64,000 bases of DNA from NCBI GenBank assembly GCA_963790065.1, contig CAWBNK010000001.1, positions 744,001 through 808,000 on the forward strand. The letters run 5' to 3'. The first letter of the stretch is position 1, and each line of letters opens with the position of its first letter. Below the pieces are notes generated by a model that worked only from the letters and a program-made list of their open reading frames with translations, had not been told where the DNA came from and did no database searches. Positions 43,328 to 52,814 of the stretch are shown in pieces. A program made the translations under genes and the position numbers. The stretch is from Palsa-504 sp963790065 (GTDB taxonomy: Bacteria > Actinomycetota > Actinomycetes > Streptosporangiales > Streptosporangiaceae).

Positions 43328-43812
43328 GCCCCCAGTATGGTCCGCATGGGGTGAGGCCCTAATGCGGACACCCGGCGGGCCAATTCCCCTAGTACGTCCG
43401 GCCAGGCTCCGGCGAAGTCGTCCCTGGTGCCCGTCGCGGGGAAGCCGCTCTGGACCAGGCGAATCCGGTGCCCGTCCGGCACCGCCTCTATTGTGACCTC
43501 CACGGAGGTAGCGAAGCCAGGAGCGTGTCCGTACACCGCGGTCATTTCGTAGGCCAGCCGGCGGGGCCGCTCGACCGCGGTAATAACTCGCTCCTCACGG
43601 AACGCCGGTCCGTCCGGCACCTGGAAGGCCACTGACCAGTGTCCGCCTGGTCGCAAGTCGAGCTGGGAACTGGTCACCCATTCCGGCCGCTGGCTGTCAT
43701 ACAGAGCAACGAACGAGTCGAAGATCGCTCCCGCCGGAGCGTCGATGACCCGCTCAACGCTGAGAGCGTGCCCGTCGTGCTGGCGGGACACGGACCGCTG
43801 ATCCCCGTTCAT
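43324..43812 (-). CDS. SRPBCC/AHSA1-like protein
   Basis: A 162-residue START-fold protein. Motifs: VERVIDAPAGAIFDSFVAL (first strand-helix), REERVITAVERPRRLAYEM in the middle, and a final helix with TRDDFAGAWPDVLGEL. The family binds hydrophobic ligands; Aha1-type members activate Hsp90, but most bacterial ones are uncharacterised. A strong AGGAGGG precedes the ATG. It is co-translated with the 3'-phosphoesterase through a GTGA overlap; why the two are linked is unknown. Confidence 0.83.
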   Translation of the reverse strand: MNGDQRSVSRQHDGHALSVERVIDAPAGAIFDSFVALYDSQRPEWVTSSQLDLRPGGHWSVAFQVPDGPAFREERVITAVERPRRLAYEMTAVYGHAPGFATSVEVTIEAVPDGHRIRLVQSGFPATGTRDDFAGAWPDVLGELARRVSALGPHPMRTILGA

Positions 43813-44136
43813 GACGCCCTCCTGCTCGTAGCTTCCAACCGGTTGGACGCAGCGTGCCCGGGCAACTCATCGCCGCCTTCCTATCGCGTCGGGCGGTCGG
43901 GATTAATAAGGCCGCCTCTCCGATGACGCACGCGTGCCCTTGCCGTCCATGTCGCGCTGGGGCTGGCGTGGCTGCCGATGCGATCCGCCGTAGGATTCCC
44001 ATGATCGTGGATCGTTACCTCCCTTATAGGGGATGGAACGATCCACAATAATTCGAATGCCCGTACGACAGTCAGAATCCCGATAGTGCTTCGTTGGTCG
44101 GCCTGTGCAGGCCGGACATACGGGTGATCCTGCGAG
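43813..44136. other. Gene-free gap with palindromic element
   Basis: A 324-bp stretch between the candidate immunity gene and the SRPBCC gene. Short open frames occur but none has a ribosome site or recognisable protein. It contains the inverted repeat at 44007-44046 and the upstream region of the SRPBCC gene. G+C falls near 44020-44080. Confidence 0.5.
44007..44046. repeat. Nested inverted repeat downstream of the RHS/immunity locus
   Basis: Outer arms 44007-44016 and 44037-44046 match perfectly (GTGGATCGTT/AACGATCCAC). The 20-base loop contains a further CCC-TTATA-GGG pairing. It lies ~90 bp beyond the end of the candidate immunity gene, and may be its terminator or the scar of a mobile-element insertion. 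Confidence 0.5.
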
Positions 44137-44433
44137 TCAAGGCGGTGGCTGTATCCCACCTTTACGGCGGAGGTCGGCAAGCTCGTCAAGTATCCGCGGC
44201 AGGTAATTGCGCGCAGCCGCTATGAAATCAAGGTCGGACGCCGAGGCTGGCCCCGAGTCCCGGGAAACGTACATGTCCTCATCGCGATCGCCGTCCCGGC
44301 CGATCATGATGAAGCTGTCGCCGGAGGTGTGGTCCCGTCCCTCGACCATTGCTCGCCACGGCGCAGGTGTGGCACGCTCGCCGAGCCGACGAAGCTCGTC
44401 GATCTCGGCGTCACTGACATGATGCTCGCTCAT
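44137..44433 (-). CDS. Candidate immunity protein paired with the RHS toxin
   Basis: A 98-residue soluble, acidic protein from the ATG at 44433, which overlaps the RHS stop as ATGA, so the two are co-translated. A small gene immediately after an RHS open frame is the hallmark of a cognate immunity gene, and it lacks a signal peptide as expected. It contains RATPAPWRAMVEG, then GDSFIMIGRD and SDLDFIAAARNYLPRILDEL, a module I associate with short phage-linked proteins, so a phage origin is possible. The immunity function is inferred from position. Confidence 0.65.
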   Translation of the reverse strand: MSEHHVSDAEIDELRRLGERATPAPWRAMVEGRDHTSGDSFIMIGRDGDRDEDMYVSRDSGPASASDLDFIAAARNYLPRILDELADLRRKGGIQPPP

Positions 44434-47400
44434 CGATTCCACGGATTCTTGATAGTTGGTGTGAAAAGTTCGCTGAACTTCTCCGGAGTGCATCCGCCGA
44501 TCAGACAGTGGTAGGGGTTATCGGGACGCTGCTCATCCATCTGCACGAAACCCCCGGCAGCCCGGATGCTACCGACATCCGCGACGCCGATCTGATTATT
44601 CGGGATACCCCGAGCCAAGTCCTCAATAGAGCGCCCTGGCGCGCTGCGGACAGAGACGCCGTAGACCCTACCTGCACCATCCAACCAAGCTCCGGAAGCT
44701 TCGTTGAAGCGCTCCTGCGTGTTTACGCCGCCGCGGACGACCAGGGTCTCATCGGGAGAACCCGCATCCTTGCCACCGCACGACATCAGGCCGAGGGGGT
44801 CGGCTTGGAGGTGGGGGTTGGGGACGTAGGCGTGCGGATTCGGCGCGGGGGCCAGGCCGAGCGGGTCCGGGGTGAGGTAGCTGCCGGTCACCGGGTCGTA
44901 GTAGCGCTGCTGGTTGTAGTGCAGGCCGGTCTCGGGGTCGTGGTACTGGCCGGGGAAGCGCAGCGGCGTGGCGGCGCCGGACGGGTGCCACAGGGTGCCG
45001 CCCCACAGGGTGTGCTGCTGGTAGCCGGCCACGGTACCGTCGGCGGCGACGAGTTCGGCGGGCATGCCCACCTGGTCGGTGATGATGGCGTAGAACCGCT
45101 CGCCGGCATCATCCTGCGGCGCGTCGTCCAGCGACAGGCTCTCGCACTGGGCCAGCGGAGTGAACGTGCCAGGCCGGTAGTCCCAGGTCATGCGGTGCCG
45201 GCGACCGGCTTCGCAGGTGGTTTCCTCGGCCAGGACGGCGCCGTCCCAGGCGAAGGCGGTCTCCTCGGCCAGCTCCCCGGACGGGCCGAGCCGCTGCTTG
45301 GCGATGCGGCGCCCCAGAGGGTCATAGCGGTAGCGCCAGATGCTGCCGTCCGGGACGGTGACCGCGGTGAGCCGGTCGTCCGCGTCCCACTGATAGCACC
45401 ACGTGGCGGGCTCGCCGGAGTCCTGCGGCCGCTGCCGCCAGACGACCCGGCCCTGCTCGTCGTGCCGGTAGCGGACGGACCCGGCGCTGGTGGTCAGCGT
45501 CCCAGACCGGTCCCGAGGGCCCTGCACGTCGGCGGACAGCCAGCGGCTGGCGTCGACCGACGGCGGAGCCGTCCACCGGGCCGAAGCGACGTTGCCCGCC
45601 CGGTCATAGCGGTACCGCTCGGCCCACCGGGAACCATCCACCGCGGTGATCCGGCCGGCCGCGTCGAGCGTGAACCGGCGTGAGCCCGCCAGCAGATCAT
45701 CAATGCCGTCCAGGAACCCGTCGGCCCGGTAGCGGTAGCTCCGGCGGGCCAGGTCGCTGCCTGGCGCGCCGCACAGGACCTGCCGTTCGAGCTGCCCGGC
45801 CGTGTCCCAGTCCTGCGCCAGGGTCAGGCCGCCGGGCAGGTCGCGGCGGGTTTCCCGGCCCGCCTGGTCGTAGCCGAACTCCAGCACCTGCCCGCCCGCG
45901 TCCAGCCGCACCGGACGACCGGCGTCGTCGTAGTCCCACCGCTGCTGGGCACCGCCGGGCGTCACGCGGCGGCGGCGGCGCCCGGCCAGGTCGTAGGTGG
46001 ACAGCACGGTACCGTCGTTGCAGGTCTCGGCCGTGATCCGGCCGAGCGGGTCGCGGGTGAACCTGAGCTCGGCGTCGGAATTGCGGGCGCGCACGAGCCG
46101 GCCCGCAGCGTCATAGCCGAACGAGCTGGCCACCCCGTCAGCCACCCGCCGGGTCAGCCGGCCCAGCTCGTCGTAGCCGTAGCCGATCTGCTGGCCGATG
46201 GTGTTGACCTGGCCGGTGAGCTGCCCGGCCGGGTCGTGCTCGTACCGGATGACGGCGCCGTTGTAGTCGGTCTCGGCGACCAGCCGGCCTGCCCCGTCAT
46301 ACTCATAGCGCCAGGTCAGCCCGGCCCGGGTGATGCTGGTCAGCCGTAGCATGCGGTCGTAGCCGAGCCCGGTCCTGGCGCCGTCCGGCCCGGTCACCCC
46401 GGTCAGGCAGTCGAAGGGTCCGTACTCGTAGCCGGCCTGCCCGCCGGACGGCCCGAGCCGAGCGATCAGGTTGCCCTCGGCGTCATACTCGCGCCGTTCG
46501 GCGCTGCCGTCCGCGAAGACCCGGGTGGCCAGCTGGCCTTCGGGCGTCCAGGTCAGCGCGGTCACTCCCCCGCCGGGTACGGTCACCGCCGTGACCCGGC
46601 CGAACGCGTCCCTGGTGTACCTGGTGCTGCCGCCCGCCGGGCCGGTCACTGCAGCCGGCAGGCCAGCCGGATCGCATTCCACCTCGGTCACCGCCCCGAG
46701 CGGGCCGGTGACCGAGGCCAGGTGACCGCGGGAGTCATACCGGTACGACGTGACGGCCTGGCCCGGCGCGATCCGCCGGACCAGCCGGCCGCGGGTGTCG
46801 TATTCCTGCTGCCAGCTGGCCCCGCCGGGCTCGTCGAGCCTGACCAGCAGGCAGGCCTCGTTGTAGCTGGCCCGTACCTGGCTGCCGTCCGGCCGGGTGA
46901 CGCAGGTGAGGTTGCCGCGCTCGTCGTAGCCGAAGCGGGTCAGCCGCCCCAGCGGGTCGGCGCGGGCACTGAGGCGACCGCAGTCGTCGTACCAGAGATG
47001 GGTCACGTGGCCGAGCGGATCGGTAACCGCCGTCACCCGCGACGCCTGGTCCAGCTGGTAGATGGTGACCGCGCCGGCCGCGTCCGTCCACCATGTCACC
47101 TGGTCGCCGTAGGCGAACCGGCCCGACATCACCCCGCCGGGACCGGTGCCCGCCACGCACCGGCCCTGCTCGTCATAGGAGTAGCGGTAGGCGATTCCGT
47201 TGCGGTCCTGCCAGCGGGTCAGCCGGCCGCGGGTGTCGTAGCTGAACCGCAGCGTCTTGCCCGAGGAGTTGATGATCCTGGCCAGGTCCCCCGCCGTGTC
47301 GTACCGGTAGCCGGTCAGCAGTTCATCCGGCGCGGCCGCGTCCTGGGTGGCCAGGGCCAGCCCGGCGATCCGCCCGCCTACGACCACGACCCGGACGCGG

Positions 47401-48155
47401 TACCCGCCGGAATGCGTGATCCAGGCCGGCTCGCCGGACGGCGTGTAGCTGAAACAGACCTGATCGCCGCTGCGGTCGGTGACCGAGACCAGCGGTAGTT
47501 CGCCCGTCCCGCCAGCCGACCAGGGATACCCGGGCCGGCCTTCGAACCGCCACACCAGCCCGGCCTGCGGGTCGGTGACGGTGAAGGCATCGTCGTCGAG
47601 CCGCTCCAGCGGCCAGCTCGGCCCGGCGGCCGGCAGCCAGGGGCCAGCCGCGGGCTCCTCCGCCCGGGAACCGGACGGCCAGATCAGCGCGCGCCCGTCC
47701 GCGAAAATGCCGGTGACCTGCTCGGCCCCGACCTGCAGTCGCTGGTCGAAGGTCGACGCCCAGGACCGGCCGAACCACCGGCCGGCACGCCACGAGGACC
47801 GGTAGGCCCGGCCGATGACCAGCGGCAGCACCCCGGGCAGCGCCACGTCCTCCTGGAACAGCAGTACGTCCCCTGTGGCCACGTCGACCGGGTCCCCGGC
47901 CCGCGGGATGTCGGACGCCGATCGCGCGGCCACGACCGGATCCCTGGCCGTGTCCCAGATCCGGGCTGACGCGTCGTCCCCGTCGGCCCGCGGCACCGTG
48001 TCCCGCCCGTCGCTGGTGTCTCGCCGGGCGCTTCCCGCCTCCCAGGCCTCACGCCACCGGGCCGACGGCGAGCCGGACGGATCCGGGATCGTGTCAGCCG
48101 TCGGGTCGGGCCGCCCCTCGGCCGCGGCCTGGAGGTCAGCGAACGGCCGGTTCAC
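44430..48155 (-). CDS. RHS-repeat polymorphic toxin
   Basis: A 1241-residue protein from the GTG at 48155. Residues ~1-70 form a polar leader with no signal peptide or transmembrane helix, then a DUF6531-like block (DPVDVATGDVLLFQEDVALP). Residues ~180-1080 are a long array of YD repeats (YxYDxxGRL-type units such as YRYDTAGDLARI and GYGYDELGRLTRRV), which form the shell enclosing the toxin. The RHS core ends with the conserved DPETGLHYNQQRYYDPVTG and DPLGL motifs. After that, ~120 variable residues make the toxin tip (LVVRGGVNTQERFNEASG, then SAPGRSIEDLARGIPNNQIG, ending in TPTIKNPWNR). I cannot assign the tip to a named toxin class. Confidence 0.9.
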   Translation of the reverse strand: MNRPFADLQAAAEGRPDPTADTIPDPSGSPSARWREAWEAGSARRDTSDGRDTVPRADGDDASARIWDTARDPVVAARSASDIPRAGDPVDVATGDVLLFQEDVALPGVLPLVIGRAYRSSWRAGRWFGRSWASTFDQRLQVGAEQVTGIFADGRALIWPSGSRAEEPAAGPWLPAAGPSWPLERLDDDAFTVTDPQAGLVWRFEGRPGYPWSAGGTGELPLVSVTDRSGDQVCFSYTPSGEPAWITHSGGYRVRVVVVGGRIAGLALATQDAAAPDELLTGYRYDTAGDLARIINSSGKTLRFSYDTRGRLTRWQDRNGIAYRYSYDEQGRCVAGTGPGGVMSGRFAYGDQVTWWTDAAGAVTIYQLDQASRVTAVTDPLGHVTHLWYDDCGRLSARADPLGRLTRFGYDERGNLTCVTRPDGSQVRASYNEACLLVRLDEPGGASWQQEYDTRGRLVRRIAPGQAVTSYRYDSRGHLASVTGPLGAVTEVECDPAGLPAAVTGPAGGSTRYTRDAFGRVTAVTVPGGGVTALTWTPEGQLATRVFADGSAERREYDAEGNLIARLGPSGGQAGYEYGPFDCLTGVTGPDGARTGLGYDRMLRLTSITRAGLTWRYEYDGAGRLVAETDYNGAVIRYEHDPAGQLTGQVNTIGQQIGYGYDELGRLTRRVADGVASSFGYDAAGRLVRARNSDAELRFTRDPLGRITAETCNDGTVLSTYDLAGRRRRRVTPGGAQQRWDYDDAGRPVRLDAGGQVLEFGYDQAGRETRRDLPGGLTLAQDWDTAGQLERQVLCGAPGSDLARRSYRYRADGFLDGIDDLLAGSRRFTLDAAGRITAVDGSRWAERYRYDRAGNVASARWTAPPSVDASRWLSADVQGPRDRSGTLTTSAGSVRYRHDEQGRVVWRQRPQDSGEPATWCYQWDADDRLTAVTVPDGSIWRYRYDPLGRRIAKQRLGPSGELAEETAFAWDGAVLAEETTCEAGRRHRMTWDYRPGTFTPLAQCESLSLDDAPQDDAGERFYAIITDQVGMPAELVAADGTVAGYQQHTLWGGTLWHPSGAATPLRFPGQYHDPETGLHYNQQRYYDPVTGSYLTPDPLGLAPAPNPHAYVPNPHLQADPLGLMSCGGKDAGSPDETLVVRGGVNTQERFNEASGAWLDGAGRVYGVSVRSAPGRSIEDLARGIPNNQIGVADVGSIRAAGGFVQMDEQRPDNPYHCLIGGCTPEKFSELFTPTIKNPWNR

Positions 48156-48405
48156 CGGCCGGCCGCCGCAGTCAGGCCGTCCACGGTGCCTGCATGCAGC
48201 CCGGCAGCGATCCCGAGGCGCGCGGCGAACCAGTCCGCGCCCGGCACCACCGGCCATCAGCCTGGGAACTCACCACGCGCCCGCCCGAACGCGGGGTGCC
48301 CAGCCGGCAACCCCGACCGGGCCGGCCCCGGAAAGCCACCTGCCGTATCGGCTTCCTCATCACGTCCAGACCCTTCAGCGCGGCGATCGTGTCATCAGCG
48401 ATCAC
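48152..48405 (-). pseudogene. Possible broken small gene upstream of the RHS gene
   Basis: In one frame a GTG at 48405 gives IADDTIAALKGLDVMRKPI and continues. In the adjacent frame a segment reading PGADWFAARLGIAAGLHAGT and on to a TGA overlapping the RHS GTG (GTGA) looks protein-like. Joining them needs one frameshift near 48280. An upstream small partner (export leader or tail-like protein) would make sense next to an RHS toxin, but the evidence is only the two plausible segments and the stop-start overlap. Confidence 0.25.
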
Positions 48406-48558
48406 GCCCTGGGGTAGCCGCCGGTTCGGGCGTAATTCTTAATTTTTCCGAACGGAGCGTGGTGCTCCATGTGCGCAACGCAGGTTCCGCACCGGGGATC
48501 GGACGCCACGACTCGGCCGACGTGGACACGGCCTGGTCGCGCGCGGGACAGTCTCGGC

Positions 48559-50825
48559 ATGGGCGAGATCGATGAGGCCGAGCTGACCCGCGCGGGGCAG
48601 CGCGGCGCCGTGGTCGAAGGGATGGCCGAAGACGGCAAGCGCACCGTATCCGGAGCGCTGCTGCGCCGGTGCTGTCATGAGCTCAGGGACCAGATCGATC
48701 CGCGCGGGCTGCGGCTGAACAACGCCATCGTGACGGGCGCCCTGGATCTCACCGGCCTGGTCATCCCGTTCCCGCTGCGGTTCGAGGCCTGCGAATTCGA
48801 CACCGCGCCCATGGTGGAGGGCGCGCAGCTTTCCGAGCTGTCGCTGACCGGCTGCCCGCGCCTGCCCGGCCTGCTCGGCAACGGGGTGCGGCTGCGCCGC
48901 GACCTCGACCTGTCCCGCTCGCACATCGTCGGCGCGCACTGGACGAACGCGAGCACATCGAAGCGGTCGGCGATCTGGCTGTGCGAGTCGGAGATCGGCG
49001 GCCGCCTGCTGTGCGTCGATACCGTCATCGACGGTCAGGGGGACCGTGCCATCCAGGCGGACCGGATCCGCGTGGGCGGCTCGATCCGGCTGATCCACCA
49101 GTTCCATTCCCGTGGCGAGATCCGGCTGCTCGGGGCGCGGATTGCAGGCTCGATCGACATCACCGGGGCCCGGCTCACCTCGGTGAACGGGCCGTCCATC
49201 GATCTGGAGGACGCGGTCCTCGACGGAAGCATGTTCGTGATCGAGGACCCCATGGGCCGCGGGCCGGAGATCCGGGGCCGCATGGGCATGGCCAGCATGC
49301 GCATCGGCGGGCGCCTGCTGTTCCGCAACGCCACCATCCAGGCTCATACCGAAGTCCCCAAGGACAGCATCTACGCCAGGCCGACGGCCTTCGACACCGC
49401 GCTGGACGCGGTCCGGCTCTCGGTCGGCGCCGAGGTGCTGTTCACCGGGCAGTGCGCGGTGACCGGCCGGGTTGACATGTCGATCGGCGAGATGAGCGGC
49501 GTGTCCATCGGCGCCGGCTGCGTGCTGCGGGCGCCCGGCCGCACGGTGCTGAACCTGACCAACTCCGAGATCCGCGCCGACGTGCGACTAGACCGGGACG
49601 CGACGGTGGAGGGCACGATCCGGCTGGCCGGGGCCGTGATCCACGGCATGCTCGCGCTGCGCGGCCAGCTGAGCCAGCCTGAACGCCGGTCCCTGGTCGG
49701 CGGCACCGCGCTGACCGTCGACGGTGATGTCACGCTCGATGGCCTGCGGACCGGCGGCGGCCGGGTTAATTTCCGCGGCGCGACGCTGGGCAGCCTGGCC
49801 GCGGACGGAGCGCAGCTGAACAACCCGGGCGGCTACTCGGTCAGCCTCAACCAGGCCAGGGTCCAGGGATCGGTCCGGCTGGTGGACGGTTTTTCCTCGA
49901 CCGGCCTGGTCGTGCTCAACCGGAGCACCATCGAAGGCCGGCTGCAGTTCACCGGCGGCTCGTTCACCTGTCCGGGCCGGCGCCCTACAACCAGCACGGG
50001 CACGCGGTCGAGGCGATATCCGCCACCGTCCGCGGCGGCATTGACCTGGACTGGGCCGCCGTGGCGCCCAGCGTGGACTTCACCGATACGACCACCACGT
50101 TCCTGGCCGATGACCCGGATACCTGGCCGCCGAGATTCGACATCGCCGGCCTGACCTATGAGCGCTTCGAGACCCCGCAATTCGCCGCGCCGAAGCCGAT
50201 CTGGGATCAAGCCGCCAGGTGTGCCTGGCTGAGCCGCCAGGCCCAGTTCGACTCGGGTCCTTACGAGCAGGCGGCCCGGGTGTTCCGGGAACACGGCTAT
50301 GCCGACGAGGCTGAACAGATCCTCATGGCCCAGCGCCGGCACGCCCGCCGCGTCGACCGGTCGAACGCGGCGTGGCCCAGGCGGGCCGCGGACGGCATCT
50401 ACGCGGCCATCGGGTACGGGTACCGGCCGTCGCGGGTGCTGTGGGCCCTGGCCGTCCTGCTGCTCCTGGTCGTGGTGACCCTCGAACTGCCCGCCAGCCA
50501 GACGACGCTGCGCGCGACCAACGGTAACGGGGCTGTCTATTCCACCCGGGGCCTGCTGGTCAGCCCGGGCGGCCCTCCCGCTGGCGGCGGATCGTCCCGG
50601 CCCGATTCGTGCGGCGACGGCGAGGTCCGCTGCTTCAGCCCGGTGCTGTACGCGATCAACACGGTCGTGCCGCTGATCTCGCTCGATCAACGATCGACGT
50701 GGTATCCCGACCCGCACGTGTCCGGCGGGGAGGCCGTGTTGTGGTGGCTCAACCTGGCCACCCTGCTCGGCTGGCTGCTGTCGTCGATTTTCGTGCTGTC
50801 CCTGACCCGGCTGTCCCGCGGCTAG
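48559..50825 (+). CDS. Beta-helix (pentapeptide-like/bactofilin-like) membrane protein, single-base frameshift
   Basis: Two overlapping open frames read as one 755-residue protein if a C is restored near 49978 (GGCC[C]GG). Residues ~30-470 consist of degenerate ~20-residue beta-helix repeats with alternating hydrophobic residues (ALDLTGLVIPFPLRF, EIGGRLLCVDTVID, ARIAGSIDITGARL). Residues ~470-600 form a charged domain including AEQILMAQRRHARRVDR. The C-terminus has two hydrophobic helices (VLWALAVLLLLVVVTLEL and LWWLNLATLLGWLLSSIF). Similar proteins in streptomycetes are often mis-annotated as oxidoreductases. Function unknown. The weak GGGAC before the ATG at 48559 leaves the start tentative. 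Confidence 0.7.
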
Positions 50826-50826
50826 G

Positions 50827-51378
50827 TCAGGCCTCGTCCGCGATCATGTTGTACAGGTCGGCCGGGCTGATCAGGTTGGGGTACTGCAGGCCCTGCTCGA
50901 GATTCAGTCCGGCGTAGCTGTAGCAGTCGGCCACCAGCGCTGAGCACACCCGCCAGTGGTCTTCCTTGAAGACCGGGTCGAGTTCCTGCCCGTTACGCAG
51001 CTTCAGCACCTCCAGGGCGAAGCCGACGTAGGCGGGATAGTCGTAGGGGCAGCCCACCAGGGCGTGCGCCCGGGCCACGATGGCGTCGCGCTGCGGATCG
51101 GTCAGCGGGTAGTGCACGTTCCACACCGCGTCGGGGTGCGACGCGGCCGAGGAGACCCTGGCCACCGGCGGCGCGGCCTCGATGATCTGCCCGTTGCCCA
51201 CGTAGACGAAGGCGTGCCCGGCCCACGACTCGGTCGCGTGCCTGATCAGCTCGCCGGTAATGCCCGAGCCGTGGCTGACGCCGTAGCTGCCGGGCTGGAC
51301 GATATCTCCGTTCGCCGCGGTGTACGGGGCCAGCGTGGACCCAGCCGGCGAGACCGGCAGGTCGGTGGTGATGGTCAT
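50827..51378 (-). CDS. Permuted NlpC/P60 (YiiX-type) papain-like peptidase or amidase
   Basis: A 183-residue protein with the circularly permuted NlpC/P60 arrangement: catalytic His in SWAGHAFVYVGNGQIIEA first, then the nucleophile in WRVCSALVADCYSYAG. The second Cys, AD-C-Y, is a candidate too. Members hydrolyse amide or ester bonds in lipids or peptides. No signal peptide is visible. AGGGGGAT sits five bases before the ATG. It is convergent with the beta-helix membrane protein, the stops 1 bp apart. Confidence 0.78.
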   Translation of the reverse strand: MTITTDLPVSPAGSTLAPYTAANGDIVQPGSYGVSHGSGITGELIRHATESWAGHAFVYVGNGQIIEAAPPVARVSSAASHPDAVWNVHYPLTDPQRDAIVARAHALVGCPYDYPAYVGFALEVLKLRNGQELDPVFKEDHWRVCSALVADCYSYAGLNLEQGLQYPNLISPADLYNMIADEA

Positions 51379-51533
51379 CGGATCCCCCTCGTGTCGAGCC
51401 TTTGTTCCTGCAGAGGGGCAGACCCGGCGGACGAGTCACCGGCCAGCCGATAGTTACCAAGCTGTTACGAGGTGATCATGTCTCAACCGGCCCCTTAGCG
51501 CTCTTAGCAGGTGAGCGAAGGGTTGGGGGACAC

Positions 51534-52661
51534 ATGATGATTGGCATAAGGCAGAGCAGACTGAGGACCGCGGCGTCCGGCGCCATGGCGGTAATGGCGT
51601 TGGTCCTGGTGACGGCGGGGTGCGCTCAGGTCACCCCGGCGGCACGGGCGGCGATCTCGGTCCCGGTCTCGGGCAGCCCGTCCTGGCAGGTCGTCAAGCG
51701 GGTACCGGGCCTTTCTGACCTGGGTTTCAGCGCGGTCGTCGCCGTCGGCAAGAACGCCGGCTGGGCCTTCGACACCGCGGCTAAGCCGACCGCGTGGGAG
51801 CGGAACGGCTCGAACCCCAATGCCTGGACGCAGGTCCCGTTCCCCGGCCTGGCCGGCGAGACCGTCGTCTGCGCCGCGGCGACCTCCGCCACCAACGTCT
51901 GGGCGTTTACCAGCGATTTCGGTAAGTCCCGGGCGCTGCGCTGGAACGGCACGGACTGGACGGTGATGCGGTCCTTCGACCAGGCCATCAGCGGTGCCGT
52001 GGTGCTGAGCCCGTCTGACGTGTGGGTGTTCGGCGAGCCGTACTACCCGGGCGCCGGGATGGGCGCCTGGCACTACAACGGCCGGACCTGGTCCGCGCCG
52101 GCTTCCGGCCGCCGCTTGGAGGGCGGCAGCGCCCTGTCGGGCGACGACATCTGGGCCTTCGACGGCACCGACGTGGCGCACTGGAACGGCACCGCCTGGT
52201 CCCGAACCTCGGTGGCGGCCCTGCTGCCCGCCAAGCAGTTCCTCAACGACCCGTCGGTGACCGGCATCTTCGCGCAGTCCCCCGGCAGCGTCTACGCCAT
52301 CGGCAGCGGCAACCTGCAGGACGAGGGCGGCCCGCTGGTCATCCTGCACTGGAACGGCCGCCAGTGGTCCAAGGTGGCGGGCGGCAACTACGGCGCCGGC
52401 ACGATCCAGCAGATCAGCTCGGACGGCCACGGCGGCTTCTGGTTGCCGATGCCGGGGTTCATGGGGCAGAAGACCTACCTGCTGCACTACTCCGCCGGCC
52501 ACCTGGCCGCGGCGCCGCTGCCGGGCGGCCCCGACAAGATCCTGGTCAACGCCGTGGCGCTCATCCCCGGCACCACCAGCGTGCTGGCCGGCGGTGACAC
52601 CCACGCCGCCGGGAACCCGGGAATTGACGTGGTGGCGGCGGTGCTGCAGTACCGCACGTGA
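51534..52661 (+). CDS. Secreted lipoprotein with repeated WNG-type propeller motifs
   Basis: A 375-residue lipoprotein: n-region with Arg, hydrophobic stretch ending in the lipobox LVTAGC (Cys about residue 29). The remainder is a repeat protein with WNGTDW, WHYNGRTW, HWNGTAW and HWNGRQW units spaced ~50-60 residues, suggesting a beta-propeller. Function unknown; typical of actinobacterial extracytoplasmic proteins with an unassigned ligand. GGGGGA precedes the tandem ATG codons at 51534/51537. Confidence 0.8.
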   Translation: MMIGIRQSRLRTAASGAMAVMALVLVTAGCAQVTPAARAAISVPVSGSPSWQVVKRVPGLSDLGFSAVVAVGKNAGWAFDTAAKPTAWERNGSNPNAWTQVPFPGLAGETVVCAAATSATNVWAFTSDFGKSRALRWNGTDWTVMRSFDQAISGAVVLSPSDVWVFGEPYYPGAGMGAWHYNGRTWSAPASGRRLEGGSALSGDDIWAFDGTDVAHWNGTAWSRTSVAALLPAKQFLNDPSVTGIFAQSPGSVYAIGSGNLQDEGGPLVILHWNGRQWSKVAGGNYGAGTIQQISSDGHGGFWLPMPGFMGQKTYLLHYSAGHLAAAPLPGGPDKILVNAVALIPGTTSVLAGGDTHAAGNPGIDVVAAVLQYRT

Positions 52662-52814
52662 CGCCGGGCAGCCCCGCGGGCCGTGGTACCTGGGTGACGC
52701 GGGAACCACGGCCCGTTCGGCCGAATAATTCCAGGGAGCGGTCATCCGGTTACTTACGGTGCCAGGCCGGGACCGGTTTTGCTTGCCGCTAGTTACGCCG
52801 CTAGCGTGCCAGGC

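Noticed and set aside
43881..44189. A 102-codon minus frame between the immunity and SRPBCC genes
   Set aside because: The product looks shuffled and its frame crosses the inverted repeat at 44007-44046 without any recognisable protein.
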